64,000 bases of DNA. It comes from Corynebacterium yonathiae (GTDB lineage Bacteria > Actinomycetota > Actinomycetes > Mycobacteriales > Mycobacteriaceae). The notes under the pieces are model-generated. The model searched no databases, was not told the DNA's origin, and worked only from the letters and a program-made list of their open reading frames with translations. Position numbers and translations under genes: made by a program. Shown piece after piece: positions 19,657 through 28,203 of this stretch; the first letter of the stretch is position 1; the number at the start of each line of letters is the position of its first letter. The DNA is taken from assembly GCF_022288805.1 (NCBI RefSeq), contig NZ_JAKOPM010000002.1, forward strand, positions 62,001-126,000. The letters run 5' to 3'.

Positions 19657-19696
19657 AGGGTGGAACGCCCTCCCCGAGCGTTCCACCCTCTTTTTT
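19657..19696. terminator. Strong terminator after the tmsB-tmsA pair
   Basis: Twelve-base perfect arms AGGGTGGAACGC and GCGTTCCACCCT are followed by CTTTTTT on the plus strand. The minus side also has TTTATGCTTTTCC, so it may also serve the convergent gene at 19725. Confidence 0.92.
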
Positions 19697-19724
19697 CGTC
19701 CCGAAGTCTTGGGACACTCGCGCT

Positions 19725-20213
19725 TTAGTAGGCCGCGGTGATGTTGTCGTAGCCGTTGATCTTCAGGGCGTCCATGACGCGCTGCACAGCTGCCTCATCC
19801 TTCTCCGGGTTATAGGTCTCCGGGAAGGTCAGGTGAGCAGAGTGGTCATCCTTAAACTCGATGTTCATGAACTCGTGGCCGGCCTCCTGGGTAGCTAGGG
19901 CCAGCTCACGCTGCACGGCCAGCTTACCGCTCTGCAGGTTGCCACCGTTGAACCCTGGATCGACCTCTTCGGTACCCTCTGCGTCACCGTTGATGACGTC
20001 TTCCTTGTCACCGGTGATACGGCCCTTCTCAGCGTGAGCGCCGGGCTGCTGGTCCTGAGCGTTCTGCTCGCCAACTTCGGCAGGCGCGGTCTGAGTGGTC
20101 TCAGCAGGATCCGGCTGGGAGAGCTGTTCCTGGGCGTCGACTGGGCCGGTAGAGCCGGCAAATGGCATGATGGCAGCGACTGCGGTTGCGAGCAGCGAAG
20201 AAATAGACGACAT
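19725..20213 (-). CDS. Small secreted protein of unknown function
   Basis: The 162-residue product starts with a hydrophobic export signal (SSISSLLATAVAAIMPFAG) with a likely cleavage near VDA-QE (residue 28). An acidic, Gln/Pro/Glu-rich, probably disordered stretch follows (about 30-85). A compact C-terminal region comes last (QRELALATQEAGHEFMNIEF ... VMDALKINGYDNI). No family is recognised. It is a single gene, convergent with tmsA and sharing a terminator region, and lies upstream of nothing else on its strand. The codons look native. Confidence 0.6.
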   Translation of the reverse strand: MSSISSLLATAVAAIMPFAGSTGPVDAQEQLSQPDPAETTQTAPAEVGEQNAQDQQPGAHAEKGRITGDKEDVINGDAEGTEEVDPGFNGGNLQSGKLAVQRELALATQEAGHEFMNIEFKDDHSAHLTFPETYNPEKDEAAVQRVMDALKINGYDNITAAY

Positions 20214-20401
20214 AAGAGTCTCCTTAACGGTAGATGATTTTCAACTAAGATTGACTTTAACACTCATGAATATATATCGCCATACCGGCAACCTTATTTA
20301 TTAATAAAGGTTTCCTGTCAGCTATTTCCAGCACCAATTGTGTCCATAACCAAGGTACTGCGCTCTATACCGGCACCAGGGCGCTTACCAAACGAAATCA
20401 T

Positions 20402-20430
20402 CCCCCTGCTCCGCTGGTGCGGAGAGGGGG
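20402..20430 (-). terminator. Terminator of the spc operon after rplO
   Basis: Arms CCCCCT/AGGGGG and CTCCGC/GCGGAG enclose a four-base loop, with one unpaired base per bulge, followed on the minus strand by TGATTTCGTTT. It lies 23 bp after the rplO stop. Confidence 0.65.
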
Positions 20431-20452
20431 ACGAAAATCTACTTGAAAGAGA

Positions 20453-20899
20453 TTACTTGGTGTTGGCGGATCCGCCAGCAGCTTCGATCTTCTCTACAGC
20501 AGACTTGGAGAACTTATCAGCGGTGACGTTCAACTTAACGTTGATGTCGCCGTTGCCCAGAACCTTGACCGGCTTATTAGCGCGGACCAGGCCAGCAGCT
20601 GCGATGTCAGCAACGGTAATGTCGCCGCCATCTGCGAACTTCTCGGCCAGGTCAGCAACGTTGACTACCTGGTACTCAACGTGGTTCGGGTTCTTGAAGC
20701 CCTTCAACTTAGGCAGACGCATGTGGATCGGCATCTGGCCACCCTCGAAAGCAGCGGAAACCTGCTTACGAGCACCGGTGCCCTTGGTACCGCGACCAGC
20801 GGTCTTACCCTTGGATGCCTCACCGCGGCCAACGCGGGTCTTAGGCTTATTTGCTCCTGCGGTTGGGCGCAGGTCGTGCAGCTTGATGATATCAGCCAT
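20453..20899 (-). CDS. rplO: 50S ribosomal protein L15
   Basis: Late-assembling large-subunit protein. The 148 residues carry the Gly/Lys/Arg-rich N-terminal region ([22 protein letters not shown]) and the L15 C-terminal fold. It is three bases after rpmD and is the last gene of the spc operon; secY, usually next, has been displaced by an insert of about 4 kb. Confidence 0.97.
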   Translation of the reverse strand: MADIIKLHDLRPTAGANKPKTRVGRGEASKGKTAGRGTKGTGARKQVSAAFEGGQMPIHMRLPKLKGFKNPNHVEYQVVNVADLAEKFADGGDITVADIAAAGLVRANKPVKVLGNGDINVKLNVTADKFSKSAVEKIEAAGGSANTK

Positions 20900-20902
20900 G
20901 GT

Positions 20903-21088
20903 TTACTCCCCTGCCACTTCTTCGACGGTGACCAGGTGGCGAACCTTGTGAACCATACCGCGAATGATCGGGGTGTCCTGCTTTACTACGGACTGACCGA
21001 TGCGCTTGAGGCCGAGAGCCTCAATGTTCTTGCGGTGGTTCGGGTTGGTGCCCACCAGGCCCTTTACCTGTGTAATCTTCAGAGCCAT
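20903..21088 (-). CDS. rpmD: 50S ribosomal protein L30
   Basis: A 61-residue large-subunit protein with the L30 motif [25 protein letters not shown]. It lies three bases from rpsE and three from rplO in the spc operon. Confidence 0.96.
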   Translation of the reverse strand: MALKITQVKGLVGTNPNHRKNIEALGLKRIGQSVVKQDTPIIRGMVHKVRHLVTVEEVAGE

Positions 21089-21091
21089 TGC

Positions 21092-21715
21092 TTATGCCTC
21101 CTGACCTGCGCGCTTGCGCAGCATACGGGCCGGGGTGACCTCTTCGATGGACTTGCCACGACGTGCGGCAACCTCTTCAGGGCGGACCAGCTGCTTGAGG
21201 CCGTCCACGGTAGCGCGGACGACGTTGAGTGCATTGTCGGAGCCCAGAGACTTCGACAGAATGTCCTGCACGCCAGCGCATTCGAGCACTGGACGAGCAG
21301 CACCACCAGCGATAACACCGGTACCAGGTGCGGCAGGCTTCATCATAACGATGCCAGCTGCGTCGCGACCCTCAACCGGGTGGGTGATGGTGCCAGCAAT
21401 CATCGGAACGCGGAAGAAGTTCTTGCGAGCCTCTTCAGCGCCCTTCTGGATTGCGGCTGGGACTTCCTTGGCCTTGCCATAACCAACGCCAACCTGACCC
21501 TGGCCGTCACCAACGACGACGAGGGCGGTGAAGGACATGTTGCGGCCACCCTTAACGGTCTTGGAGACGCGGTTGATGGTCACAACGCGCTCGATGTACT
21601 TATCGCGCTCGTTGTCCTGATGGTTACGACGATCGTTGCGGCGGCCGTTGCCACCGCGGTTGTTCTTGTTGTTCTCGGCGGAGCGTCCGCCGTCACGCTG
21701 TTCACGGTCCGACAT
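21092..21715 (-). CDS. rpsE: 30S ribosomal protein S5
   Basis: Decoding-fidelity protein of the 30S subunit. The 207 residues have an Asn/Arg-rich N-terminal extension (to about 40), common in actinobacteria. The double-stranded RNA-binding-like domain ([28 protein letters not shown]) and the S5 C-terminal domain follow. It is 40 bp after rplR. Confidence 0.97.
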   Translation of the reverse strand: MSDREQRDGGRSAENNKNNRGGNGRRNDRRNHQDNERDKYIERVVTINRVSKTVKGGRNMSFTALVVVGDGQGQVGVGYGKAKEVPAAIQKGAEEARKNFFRVPMIAGTITHPVEGRDAAGIVMMKPAAPGTGVIAGGAARPVLECAGVQDILSKSLGSDNALNVVRATVDGLKQLVRPEEVAARRGKSIEEVTPARMLRKRAGQEA

Positions 21716-21755
21716 TAGGCGTTCCTTCCGTTGATGTTTCCGTTGACGATGATCA

Positions 21756-22157
21756 TTAGAACTTCAGACCACCTTCACGTGCGGCGTCAGCCAGCGCAGC
21801 GACGCGGCCGTGGTACTTGTAGCCTGCGCGGTCAAATACGACGTGCTCGATGCCAGCGGCCTTAGCGCGCTCGGCAACCAGCTCGCCTACCTTGGCGGCC
21901 TTGGCCTTCTTATCGCCCTCGAGTGCACGAACGTCCGCCTCCATGGAGGATGCGGAGACCAGGGTGTGGCCTGCCAGGTCGTCGATGACCTGGACGTGCA
22001 TGTGACGGGAGGAGCGGTGAAGAACCAGACGCGGTGCCTCAGGGGTGCCACGCAGGGTCTTACGGATACGGAAGTGACGGCGTGCGCGTGCTTCGCGACG
22101 ACGGGAGGAGATGTCCTTGCCGACTGGAGTGCGCTTGGTGTTTTCAGTGTTTGCCAT
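21756..22157 (-). CDS. rplR: 50S ribosomal protein L18
   Basis: 5S rRNA-binding protein of the central protuberance. The 133 residues include [19 protein letters not shown] and the C-terminal [25 protein letters not shown] typical of L18. It is three bases after rplF in the spc operon. Confidence 0.97.
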   Translation of the reverse strand: MANTENTKRTPVGKDISSRRREARARRHFRIRKTLRGTPEAPRLVLHRSSRHMHVQVIDDLAGHTLVSASSMEADVRALEGDKKAKAAKVGELVAERAKAAGIEHVVFDRAGYKYHGRVAALADAAREGGLKF

Positions 22158-22160
22158 TGC

Positions 22161-22697
22161 TTACTTACCCGTCTTTCCGACCTTGCGACGGATCTGCTCG
22201 CCTTCGTAGCGAATACCCTTGCCCTTGTAAGGATCGTCCTTACGCAGACGACGGATATTAGCGGCGATCTGTCCGACTAGTTGCTTGTCAATACCGGTAA
22301 TGGACAGCTTGGTTGCGCCGTCCACTGCGAAGGTAATTCCCTCCGGAGCCTCGATGAGGATCGGGTGGGAGTAGCCCAGGCTGAATTCCAGGTCCTTACC
22401 CTTCTGCTGAACACGGTAGCCGACACCGAAGATTTCCATCTTGATGGTGTAGCCCTCGGTCACGCCAACAACGGCGTTGTTCAGCAGGGAGCGGGACAGA
22501 CCGTGCAGTGCACGGTGCTTGCGGTGGTCATCAGGGCGGGAAACGGACAGTACGCCGTCTTCCAGGTTGATGGCGATAGGCTCTGGAACGTTAACGCTCT
22601 GGGTGCCCTTAGGACCCTTAACCTCAACGTCTTGGCCGTTGATCTTGATTTCGACGCCGTTCGGTACGGCGATTGGTGCTAGACCGACTCGAGACAT
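22161..22697 (-). CDS. rplF: 50S ribosomal protein L6
   Basis: Large-subunit protein near the GTPase-associated centre. The 178 residues begin [19 protein letters not shown] and end with the conserved [24 protein letters not shown]. It is 15 bp after rpsH. Confidence 0.98.
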   Translation of the reverse strand: MSRVGLAPIAVPNGVEIKINGQDVEVKGPKGTQSVNVPEPIAINLEDGVLSVSRPDDHRKHRALHGLSRSLLNNAVVGVTEGYTIKMEIFGVGYRVQQKGKDLEFSLGYSHPILIEAPEGITFAVDGATKLSITGIDKQLVGQIAANIRRLRKDDPYKGKGIRYEGEQIRRKVGKTGK

Positions 22698-22712
22698 GTG
22701 TCAAACCTCCCT

Positions 22713-23096
22713 TTACCAGACGTAGGCGAGAACTTCTCCGCCTACGCCCTTCTCCTCAGCCTGACGGTCAGTCAGCACGCCGTGGGACGTGGAAATGATA
22801 GCCACGCCCAGGCCGCCCAAGACCTGTGGCAGTTCGGTGGACTTTGCGTACACGCGTAGACCCGGCTTAGACACGCGACGCAGGCCAGACAGGGAGCGCT
22901 CGCGGTTGTTGTACTTCAGCTCGAGGGACAGGGTGTGGCCCTCGACGGTGTAGTCAGCGATGTAGCCTTCCTGCTTCAAAATGTCAGCAATGTTTGCCTT
23001 CAGCTTGGAGGTAGGCATCGACACGGTGTCATGGTGCGCATTACTTGCGTTGCGCACGCGCGACAGCATGTCGGCAATAGGATCAGTCATAGTCAT
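22713..23096 (-). CDS. rpsH: 30S ribosomal protein S8
   Basis: Central-domain 16S rRNA binder, and translational regulator of the spc operon in E. coli. The product starts [18 protein letters not shown]. It is the first gene of this spc operon. rpsN and rplE, which normally precede it, are displaced: rplE lies 3.3 kb upstream and no rpsN is present in the window. Confidence 0.97.
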   Translation of the reverse strand: MTMTDPIADMLSRVRNASNAHHDTVSMPTSKLKANIADILKQEGYIADYTVEGHTLSLELKYNNRERSLSGLRRVSKPGLRVYAKSTELPQVLGGLGVAIISTSHGVLTDRQAEEKGVGGEVLAYVW

Positions 23097-23451
23097 ATGA
23101 GTGACCGTGTACCTTTCTCGTTGCGGTTCCCGTGCTCACCAAAGCGTTCTCCGTGTGATTTCGGGCTACTCACGCTCCCTACGGTCAATACCGTAAGGCG
23201 CTCGCCACCCTTTGATTCAGACAACGGTCCGCTATCTACGGCGAGGGGCCTACAACAAAGTTGATGTTCAGTTCTTGCATCGGCTCGGCGCTTTCTGCAG
23301 CTCAGCGCGCCAAAATTCACAGTGACTTAGGCACGCCAATGCCTCGGCGCAAGCACGAGGTACTATGCTACGCCATTACCTGCGGTTTTCCAAATGGTCC
23401 CGTGCCTTCATTAAAGTCGGGACCTGCACGAACATATATAAGGAGTTGGTC
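23097..23451. other. Intergenic region between divergent rpsH and the fdhD operon
   Basis: This 355-bp stretch has no convincing gene. It must hold the spc-operon promoter and 5' leader on the minus strand and the promoter of the 23452 gene on the plus strand. A small ACGGT-CAAT-ACCGT inverted repeat lies near 23180. No clear -35/-10 pair could be fixed. Confidence 0.4.
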
Positions 23452-23700
23452 ATGAGCGAGATGCACGAGGACCCCATCCAATCCGCGCACGAGTGGCTGG
23501 AAGAAGCCGCCCGACACCTCGGCCTCGATCCCGGGGAGGCGACCACCCTCACCCGCGAAATTCTGGATTTAACCAAGGACGTAGCGCATAATCGCTCTCG
23601 CCCGGCCGCACCGCTTACCGCCTTCCTCGTCGGCCTTGCCTCCAGCGACGTGGATGAAGCCCGCAACAATATTGACGCCCTAAAGCAGGTGCTGCAGTAA
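23452..23700 (+). CDS. Small conserved protein upstream of fdhD (DUF6457-like)
   Basis: An 82-residue acidic protein (MSEMHEDPIQSAHEWLEEAARHL...) with predicted helices and no membrane segment. Small proteins of this kind commonly precede fdhD in actinobacteria, and a role in formate dehydrogenase or molybdenum cofactor maturation is inferred only from that linkage. ATG 23452 was chosen because AAGGAG lies seven bases upstream; the open frame extends further but without a ribosome site. The stop overlaps the fdhD start by one base. Confidence 0.75.
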   Translation: MSEMHEDPIQSAHEWLEEAARHLGLDPGEATTLTREILDLTKDVAHNRSRPAAPLTAFLVGLASSDVDEARNNIDALKQVLQ

Positions 23701-24518
23701 TGGCCGGCCGCAAGAATTCCACCTTCGCTGTCACCAAGGTCCGTTTGGGAGATGGCCTGCAGGTCGATACCCGCGCAGATACCGTCGCCGGCGAGGAACC
23801 ACTAGAAATCCGCGTGGGCGGGCAGACTATCACCACCACTATGCGTACTCCTGGACATGACGTGGAGCTCGCGCACGGTTTCTTGCATTCGGAGGGCCAT
23901 ATTGCCTCGCTTGGCGACGTCGCGGAGGCCCGCTACTGCGCCGGTGCCACCGTCGATGGCATGAATACCTACAATTTGCTCGACGTCGAGCTGAGAAAAA
24001 GGAACGTGATTGACCTAAGCGATTTGCGGTTAACCACCACAACCTCCGCCTGCGGCGTGTGCGGTACCTCCTCTATCGAGGCATTGACCAAGCAGACACG
24101 CTACCCGATTCCCCAAGTGCCGGTAGATCCCTATGTCATAGCCCAGCTGCCCGAGGCACTTCGCGCCGAACAGAAACAATTTAAAAAGACCGGCGGCATT
24201 CACGCTGCCGGTGCCTTCACCCTGGACGGTGAGCCGGTGGTAATCCGCGAAGATATCGGCCGACACAATGCCGCCGATAAGGTCATCGGTCACCTTCTGC
24301 TGGAAGATCGACTGCCTGCAGACGATCTCATTTTGGCGATGAGCTCGCGCGCCAGCTTTGAGCTCGTCCAAAAGGCCGCGATGGCCGGCTTCGGAATGCT
24401 GGTTGCCGTAAGCGCGGCTTCCTCCCTAGCGGTGGAAACGGCCCGCGAAACCGGCATGGCGCTCGTGGGGTTTGCCCGCGGTGACCGCTTTAACCTTTAT
24501 TCCGGAAAGCTCGCTTAG
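23700..24518 (+). CDS. fdhD: Formate dehydrogenase accessory sulfurtransferase FdhD
   Basis: Delivers sulfur from a cysteine desulfurase to the molybdenum cofactor of formate dehydrogenase. The 272-residue protein has the catalytic-loop motif TTSACGVCG with Cys118 and Cys121. The family segment IRVGGQTITTTMRTPGHDVELAHGFL and the C-terminal MSSRASFELVQKAAMAGFGMLVAVSAAS are also present. It overlaps the upstream small gene by one base and the convergent formate-channel gene by four. No formate dehydrogenase gene (fdhF) is present beside it, although in C. glutamicum that gene is nearby. Confidence 0.95.
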   Translation: MAGRKNSTFAVTKVRLGDGLQVDTRADTVAGEEPLEIRVGGQTITTTMRTPGHDVELAHGFLHSEGHIASLGDVAEARYCAGATVDGMNTYNLLDVELRKRNVIDLSDLRLTTTTSACGVCGTSSIEALTKQTRYPIPQVPVDPYVIAQLPEALRAEQKQFKKTGGIHAAGAFTLDGEPVVIREDIGRHNAADKVIGHLLLEDRLPADDLILAMSSRASFELVQKAAMAGFGMLVAVSAASSLAVETARETGMALVGFARGDRFNLYSGKLA

Positions 24519-25300
24519 TCGCGGTAGGCCTCCGGGCCGCGATTGAGCCACGCGTAGACGCCGCCAACCAAAAGGCCGCCGCCAATAAAGTTGCCGATCC
24601 ACACTAGGATCCAATTGAGGGCTACGTTGCCGGCGGTCAGTGTTGCCGGCACCGGGTCAGAGGCGAATAGCGTGATGCTAAACAGGCAGAAGTTCGCGAT
24701 AACGTGCTCTAGGCCTAACGCCACGAAAGCGCCAATGATCGGGATGATGACAAAGAACTTCGACGCTGCGTCCTTGGCGAAGATGGCACCGACGATGCCC
24801 ATGTTGACCACAAAGTTGGCGGCAATGGCCTCTACCAGCATGCCTTGCGGGGACTTGGTGAGCTTGCCTTCAGAAACCGTCACCAGAAGGTGCGAAGGAT
24901 CCAAGTCAGCAAATTTGGCGGACATCGCCATAATGGCGGCAAAAATGATCGCTCCCACCAGATTGAAAATGGTGGTAATAAGCAACAAGTAAAAGGCCTT
25001 GCCCCACGCCACGTGCTTATTGCTGGCGGCATAGACCATGTACATCATGTTGCCGGTAGCCAGATCGGCGCCCAAGAGCAGAATGGCGAACAGGCCCACG
25101 CCGAAAAATAGGGCAAAAGCCACGGAGCCCATTCCCTGCGCAACGCCGTTGACGGCCTGGCCTACCACACCGGCAAAAGCAGTACCGATACACAGGTACA
25201 CACCCGCCAAGGTAGCGCGAACTGCAAAGCGAGCGAAGGATTCATCTAATAAGGTGACCTTCTTGACGGCCGCCGCCTTGGCGGCATCATTGAGAGACAT
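24515..25300 (-). CDS. Formate/nitrite transporter family channel (FNT)
   Basis: Pentameric inner-membrane channel family for formate, nitrite or other small monovalent anions. The 261-residue protein has six hydrophobic segments and the FNT hallmarks: a Gly-rich first helix region (GTAFAGVVGQAV) and GADLATGNMMYM. NFVVNMGIVGAIFAK-like and HVIANFCLFSI segments are in the second half. ATG 25300 was chosen because GAGG lies a few bases upstream; a TTG at 25318 is also in frame. Its pairing with fdhD suggests formate as substrate, but nitrite or acetate cannot be excluded. Confidence 0.85.
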   Translation of the reverse strand: MSLNDAAKAAAVKKVTLLDESFARFAVRATLAGVYLCIGTAFAGVVGQAVNGVAQGMGSVAFALFFGVGLFAILLLGADLATGNMMYMVYAASNKHVAWGKAFYLLLITTIFNLVGAIIFAAIMAMSAKFADLDPSHLLVTVSEGKLTKSPQGMLVEAIAANFVVNMGIVGAIFAKDAASKFFVIIPIIGAFVALGLEHVIANFCLFSITLFASDPVPATLTAGNVALNWILVWIGNFIGGGLLVGGVYAWLNRGPEAYRD

Positions 25301-25440
25301 TTCTACCTCATTAATCAAAGAGTATTAAATCCTTCTAATCTTATCCTGACCACCTGATTCCGCGTCAATTCCGGGTATGCATAACACTGCGTTGTAAGCT
25401 AGAACTTTCCTATTACCCGTATTTTCTCTTCGGAGGTCGC

Positions 25441-25713
25441 ATGGATTCCCACTACCGGCCGCGGAGGGAACCGAATCGGCTTCCTACTAGTGGGCGCCGG
25501 AGCGTTCCATCGCGATCCGACCACACAAATGGTGATCGCCAATGGCGCCAGACCGAAACGCGCACTCGCTGACAGCAGCGCCAACGTTCCCCACACTGCC
25601 TTGAGGACACCGCACCTCCCCGGAACCGGTGCAAACCCACGCTATAGGAACGAATCACAAAGGCGTGGCGATCCTCTGGCATCCTTCGGGTCGTCGTCGG
25701 CATCGTCGCCACA
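25441..25713 (+). pseudogene. Disrupted 5' region of the sortase gene
   Basis: CGGAGG followed four bases later by ATG (25441) opens a frame that is the same as that of the sortase, but it hits TGA near 25570 and TAG near 25645. A shift of one base after codon 13 gives a hydrophobic run (FLLVGAGAF) in the next frame. Just upstream of the sortase GTG the in-frame DNA reads ILRVVVGIVATVLLAC, a signal-anchor or lipoprotein-like sequence with no usable start codon. This looks like an N terminus broken by small indels, or sequencing errors; it could also be unrelated intergenic DNA. The rest of the gap from 25301 to 25440 holds only the two upstream regions. Confidence 0.4.
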
Positions 25714-26322
25714 GTGTTACTCGCCTGCACGATTAATCGTGTGGTCAATCCCCCAGAAGGCTTGGAAACCAATGAGGTCACCGCGGAAGAGGCCCCTGCT
25801 ATTGACCCTTCCCCCGCAGTCGAGCTCTTCATCCCGGCCATTGAGGTTCATGCAGATTTTCAAGACGGCTCCTGCCGCGTAGTAAACGGTGCCATCAATC
25901 CGGACTCCATGAATAAGGCCTGCACCTATACTGCCGAAGACCGCCCTTATTCACTGCCGGGCACTACAGCCCAAGACATCGTCGTCATCGCCGGGCATAC
26001 TGGGGCGGGGGTGCCGGCCGTGTTTAATAATCTCTACGATGGCTCCGCGAACGAGCACAAGGTGCGCTTAGGCAACAAGCTCTACGTCCGCAGGCAAAAC
26101 TCCGGCCAGAACTGGCTCGTCTATACCGCTACCGACTTACACGACCCAGATAAACAGGGGCTGTCTGACGACGCCTCTATCTGGGGCGAGGCACCCATGC
26201 CTGGCCGCCTACTCACCATCGGTTGTATCCAACCTGCCAACCCTTTGGAGGCGGCGGCCCGCAACACGGTCGTCGGCTGGCACTACGAGGGCGCTACGCG
26301 CACCGAGGCCGACAGCGCCTAA
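25714..26322 (+). CDS. Sortase family transpeptidase, N terminus doubtful
   Basis: Sortases cut a C-terminal sorting motif and attach the protein to the cell wall or to pili. Counting from GTG 25714, the 202-residue frame has the catalytic His95 in VVIAGHTG, Cys171 in LTIGC and a likely Arg183, in the order and spacing of the sortase fold. The region DIVVIAGHTGAGVPAVFNNL resembles class E/F enzymes. The GTG lies inside a hydrophobic signal-anchor, so the natural start must be further upstream, where the frame is broken. The gene may therefore be a pseudogene or use an unusual start. It ends before a bidirectional terminator shared with rplE. Confidence 0.65.
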   Translation: MLLACTINRVVNPPEGLETNEVTAEEAPAIDPSPAVELFIPAIEVHADFQDGSCRVVNGAINPDSMNKACTYTAEDRPYSLPGTTAQDIVVIAGHTGAGVPAVFNNLYDGSANEHKVRLGNKLYVRRQNSGQNWLVYTATDLHDPDKQGLSDDASIWGEAPMPGRLLTIGCIQPANPLEAAARNTVVGWHYEGATRTEADSA

Positions 26323-26384
26323 GCCGCACATGCAGAAGCCAGCGCTTTCGACCACTAGATTCCGCCCCACCCGGTAAAACTAGA

Positions 26385-26418
26385 AAATCCCAACGCCCCT
26401 TCCGGGGAGTTGGGATTT
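26385..26418. terminator. Bidirectional terminator between the sortase gene and rplE
   Basis: Arms AAATCCCAAC and GTTGGGATTT enclose an inner CCCC/GGGG pairing. The minus side continues TCTAGTTTT and the plus side CTTAG, so it probably serves mainly the rplN-rplX-rplE operon. Confidence 0.8.
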
Positions 26419-26431
26419 CTTAGCGCTCTAT

Positions 26432-26983
26432 TTACTTGAACGGGAAGCCGAGCTCGCGCAGGAGCTTGCGGCCCTCGTCGTCGTTAGTAGCGGTGGTAAC
26501 GACGGTGATGTCCATACCACGAGGGCGATCGATCTTGTCGATGTCGATCTCGTAGAACATGGACTGCTCGGACAGGCCGAAGGTATAATTGCCGTGGCCG
26601 TCGAACTGCTGATCAGACAGACCGCGGAAGTCACGAATACGTGGCAGCGCGATGGTCAGCAGGCGGTCCAGGAACTCCCACATGCGGTCGCCGCGCAGGG
26701 TAACGCGGGCGCCGATGGGCATGCCCTCACGAAGCTTGAAGTTCGCGATGGACTTCTTAGCGCGACGCAGCTGCGGCTTCTGACCGGTAATAGCGGTCAG
26801 GTCCTCGAGTGCGCCGTTGATGACCTTGGAGTCACGTGCAGCTTCGCCAACACCCATGTTGACAACAACCTTGGTAACACCAGGGATCTGCATGACGTTG
26901 TCGTAGTTGAACTCGTCATTCAGGGTCTTACGGATTTCCTCGCGGTAGCGAGTCTTCAGACGCGGGGTGTAGTTCTCGCTCAT
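26432..26983 (-). CDS. rplE: 50S ribosomal protein L5
   Basis: 5S rRNA-binding protein of the central protuberance that contacts S13 and P-site tRNA. The 183 residues include [28 protein letters not shown] sequence and [15 protein letters not shown]. It is two bases after rplX and ends the short rplN-rplX-rplE operon; rpsN and rpsH do not follow, since a terminator and foreign genes intervene. Confidence 0.98.
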   Translation of the reverse strand: MSENYTPRLKTRYREEIRKTLNDEFNYDNVMQIPGVTKVVVNMGVGEAARDSKVINGALEDLTAITGQKPQLRRAKKSIANFKLREGMPIGARVTLRGDRMWEFLDRLLTIALPRIRDFRGLSDQQFDGHGNYTFGLSEQSMFYEIDIDKIDRPRGMDITVVTTATNDDEGRKLLRELGFPFK

Positions 26984-26985
26984 TT

Positions 26986-27300
26986 TTAGATGTCCTTCCC
27001 GTTGCTACGCGCGATACGGACCTTCTTGCCGTTCTCGTCGAAACGGTAGCCCACGCGGGTCGGGTTGCCTTCGGAGTCAACGATCGCAACGTTGGACACG
27101 TGGATCGGAGCTTCCTGGGTAACGATTCCGCCGGACTCGGCGCCACGCTCGGTAGCGGAGTTAGCGACGTGCTTCTTGATGCGGTTAACGCCCTCAACGA
27201 GGACCTTTTCACGCTTTGGGTATGCCTCGATGACCTTGCCCTTCGCGCCCTTGTCTGGGCCCGAAATGACGATCACCATATCTCCCTTATGGATCTTCAT
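26986..27300 (-). CDS. rplX: 50S ribosomal protein L24
   Basis: Early assembly protein near the exit tunnel. The 104-residue product begins [23 protein letters not shown], the KOW motif of L24. It is four bases after rplN and two before rplE. Confidence 0.97.
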   Translation of the reverse strand: MKIHKGDMVIVISGPDKGAKGKVIEAYPKREKVLVEGVNRIKKHVANSATERGAESGGIVTQEAPIHVSNVAIVDSEGNPTRVGYRFDENGKKVRIARSNGKDI

Positions 27301-27304
27301 AAGA

Positions 27305-27673
27305 CTAGATCACCTCCGGTGCGAGAGAAACGATCTTCATGAAACGCTTGTCACGAAGTTCGCGAGCAACCGGTCCGAAGATACGGGTACCACGGGGCTC
27401 GCTATCGCCCTTGAGAACAACTGCAGCGTTCTCGTCAAAGCGGATGTAGGAGCCGTCTGGACGACGGGTTTCCTTCTTCGCGCGGACGATAACTGCCTTT
27501 ACAATGTCGCCTTCCTTGACGTTGCCACCTGGGACAGCGTCCTTGACAGTCGCGACGATAACGTCGCCGATGCCAGCGGAGCGTCGGACAGAGCCGCCGA
27601 GAACGCGGATGCACAGCAATTCACGTGCACCAGAGTTGTCGGCGACGCGCAGACGCGATTCTTGCTGAATCAC
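27305..27673 (-). CDS. rplN: 50S ribosomal protein L14
   Basis: Large-subunit protein at the intersubunit bridge with 16S helix 14. The 122 residues ([27 protein letters not shown] ...) fit the universal length when the GTG at 27673 is taken as start, with AGGAG upstream. The frame is open for 59 more codons, but these do not belong to L14. It heads the rplN-rplX-rplE unit. Confidence 0.97.
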   Translation of the reverse strand: MIQQESRLRVADNSGARELLCIRVLGGSVRRSAGIGDVIVATVKDAVPGGNVKEGDIVKAVIVRAKKETRRPDGSYIRFDENAAVVLKGDSEPRGTRIFGPVARELRDKRFMKIVSLAPEVI

Positions 27674-28203
27674 TATGGGTCTCCTGACCTGGATTGATGT
27701 GCGGTAAGATTTCCGTCCTTGCCGCACGCGGTCTACAAACTTGCGATGCTCAAGCTTTGACAACGGACTATGCCGAAGGGTCTCGGACCGACGGTTCGGA
27801 AACGCACCGCTACGGGCCGACCAGCTTTTGCAACCTATACATTCAACCACACGCCAGCGCCCATACCAAAACGCCGCTTAGTGATTACCGACGCCCCCCT
27901 ACCTCCACATATATTTCCGTCAGTACACCCACCTAGCCCTCGGCCTCTTATTTCGAACAATACGACACGCATAGGCTCCAAAATCATCGCCACAATCTGC
28001 ACATATGAACCACACTTTAGCACCCCTCAGTGCAAAGCCTGTCGCACGGCCATTCTAATAATCAGATTTTCACAGCTGTAACGCGTGAGAATTGCAGTTA
28101 ACTTCTGATTTCCGTGTGACAACTGCGAATTATGTGACCACTGTTATTTGCGTCGCGAAAGACATTTCTTTGCGCTTTCCCATATTTCCCTAAGGAGAAA
28201 CAC
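27674..28203. other. Intergenic region between divergent rplN and the 28204 gene
   Basis: These 530 bp have no supported gene and become AT-rich toward the right. The rplN side should hold the promoter and leader of the rplN operon. The right side holds a tandem direct repeat (28115-28143) upstream of the 28204 start. Confidence 0.45.
28115..28143 (+). repeat. Tandem direct repeat TGTGAC(A/C)ACTG upstream of the 28204 gene
   Basis: TGTGACAACTG at 28115-28125 and TGTGACCACTG at 28133-28143 repeat with an 18-nt period, 61 nt before the start codon. The spacing places both copies on roughly the same DNA face, as for a tandem regulator site. Confidence 0.5.

Noticed and set aside
23093..23320. 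75-codon minus-strand frame upstream of rpsH
   Set aside because: No ribosome site and no sensible protein features; more likely the 5' leader of the spc operon.
27674..27850. N-terminal extension of L14
   Set aside because: The extra 59 codons are not part of the family; GTG 27673 gives the universal 122 residues and has AGGAG upstream.
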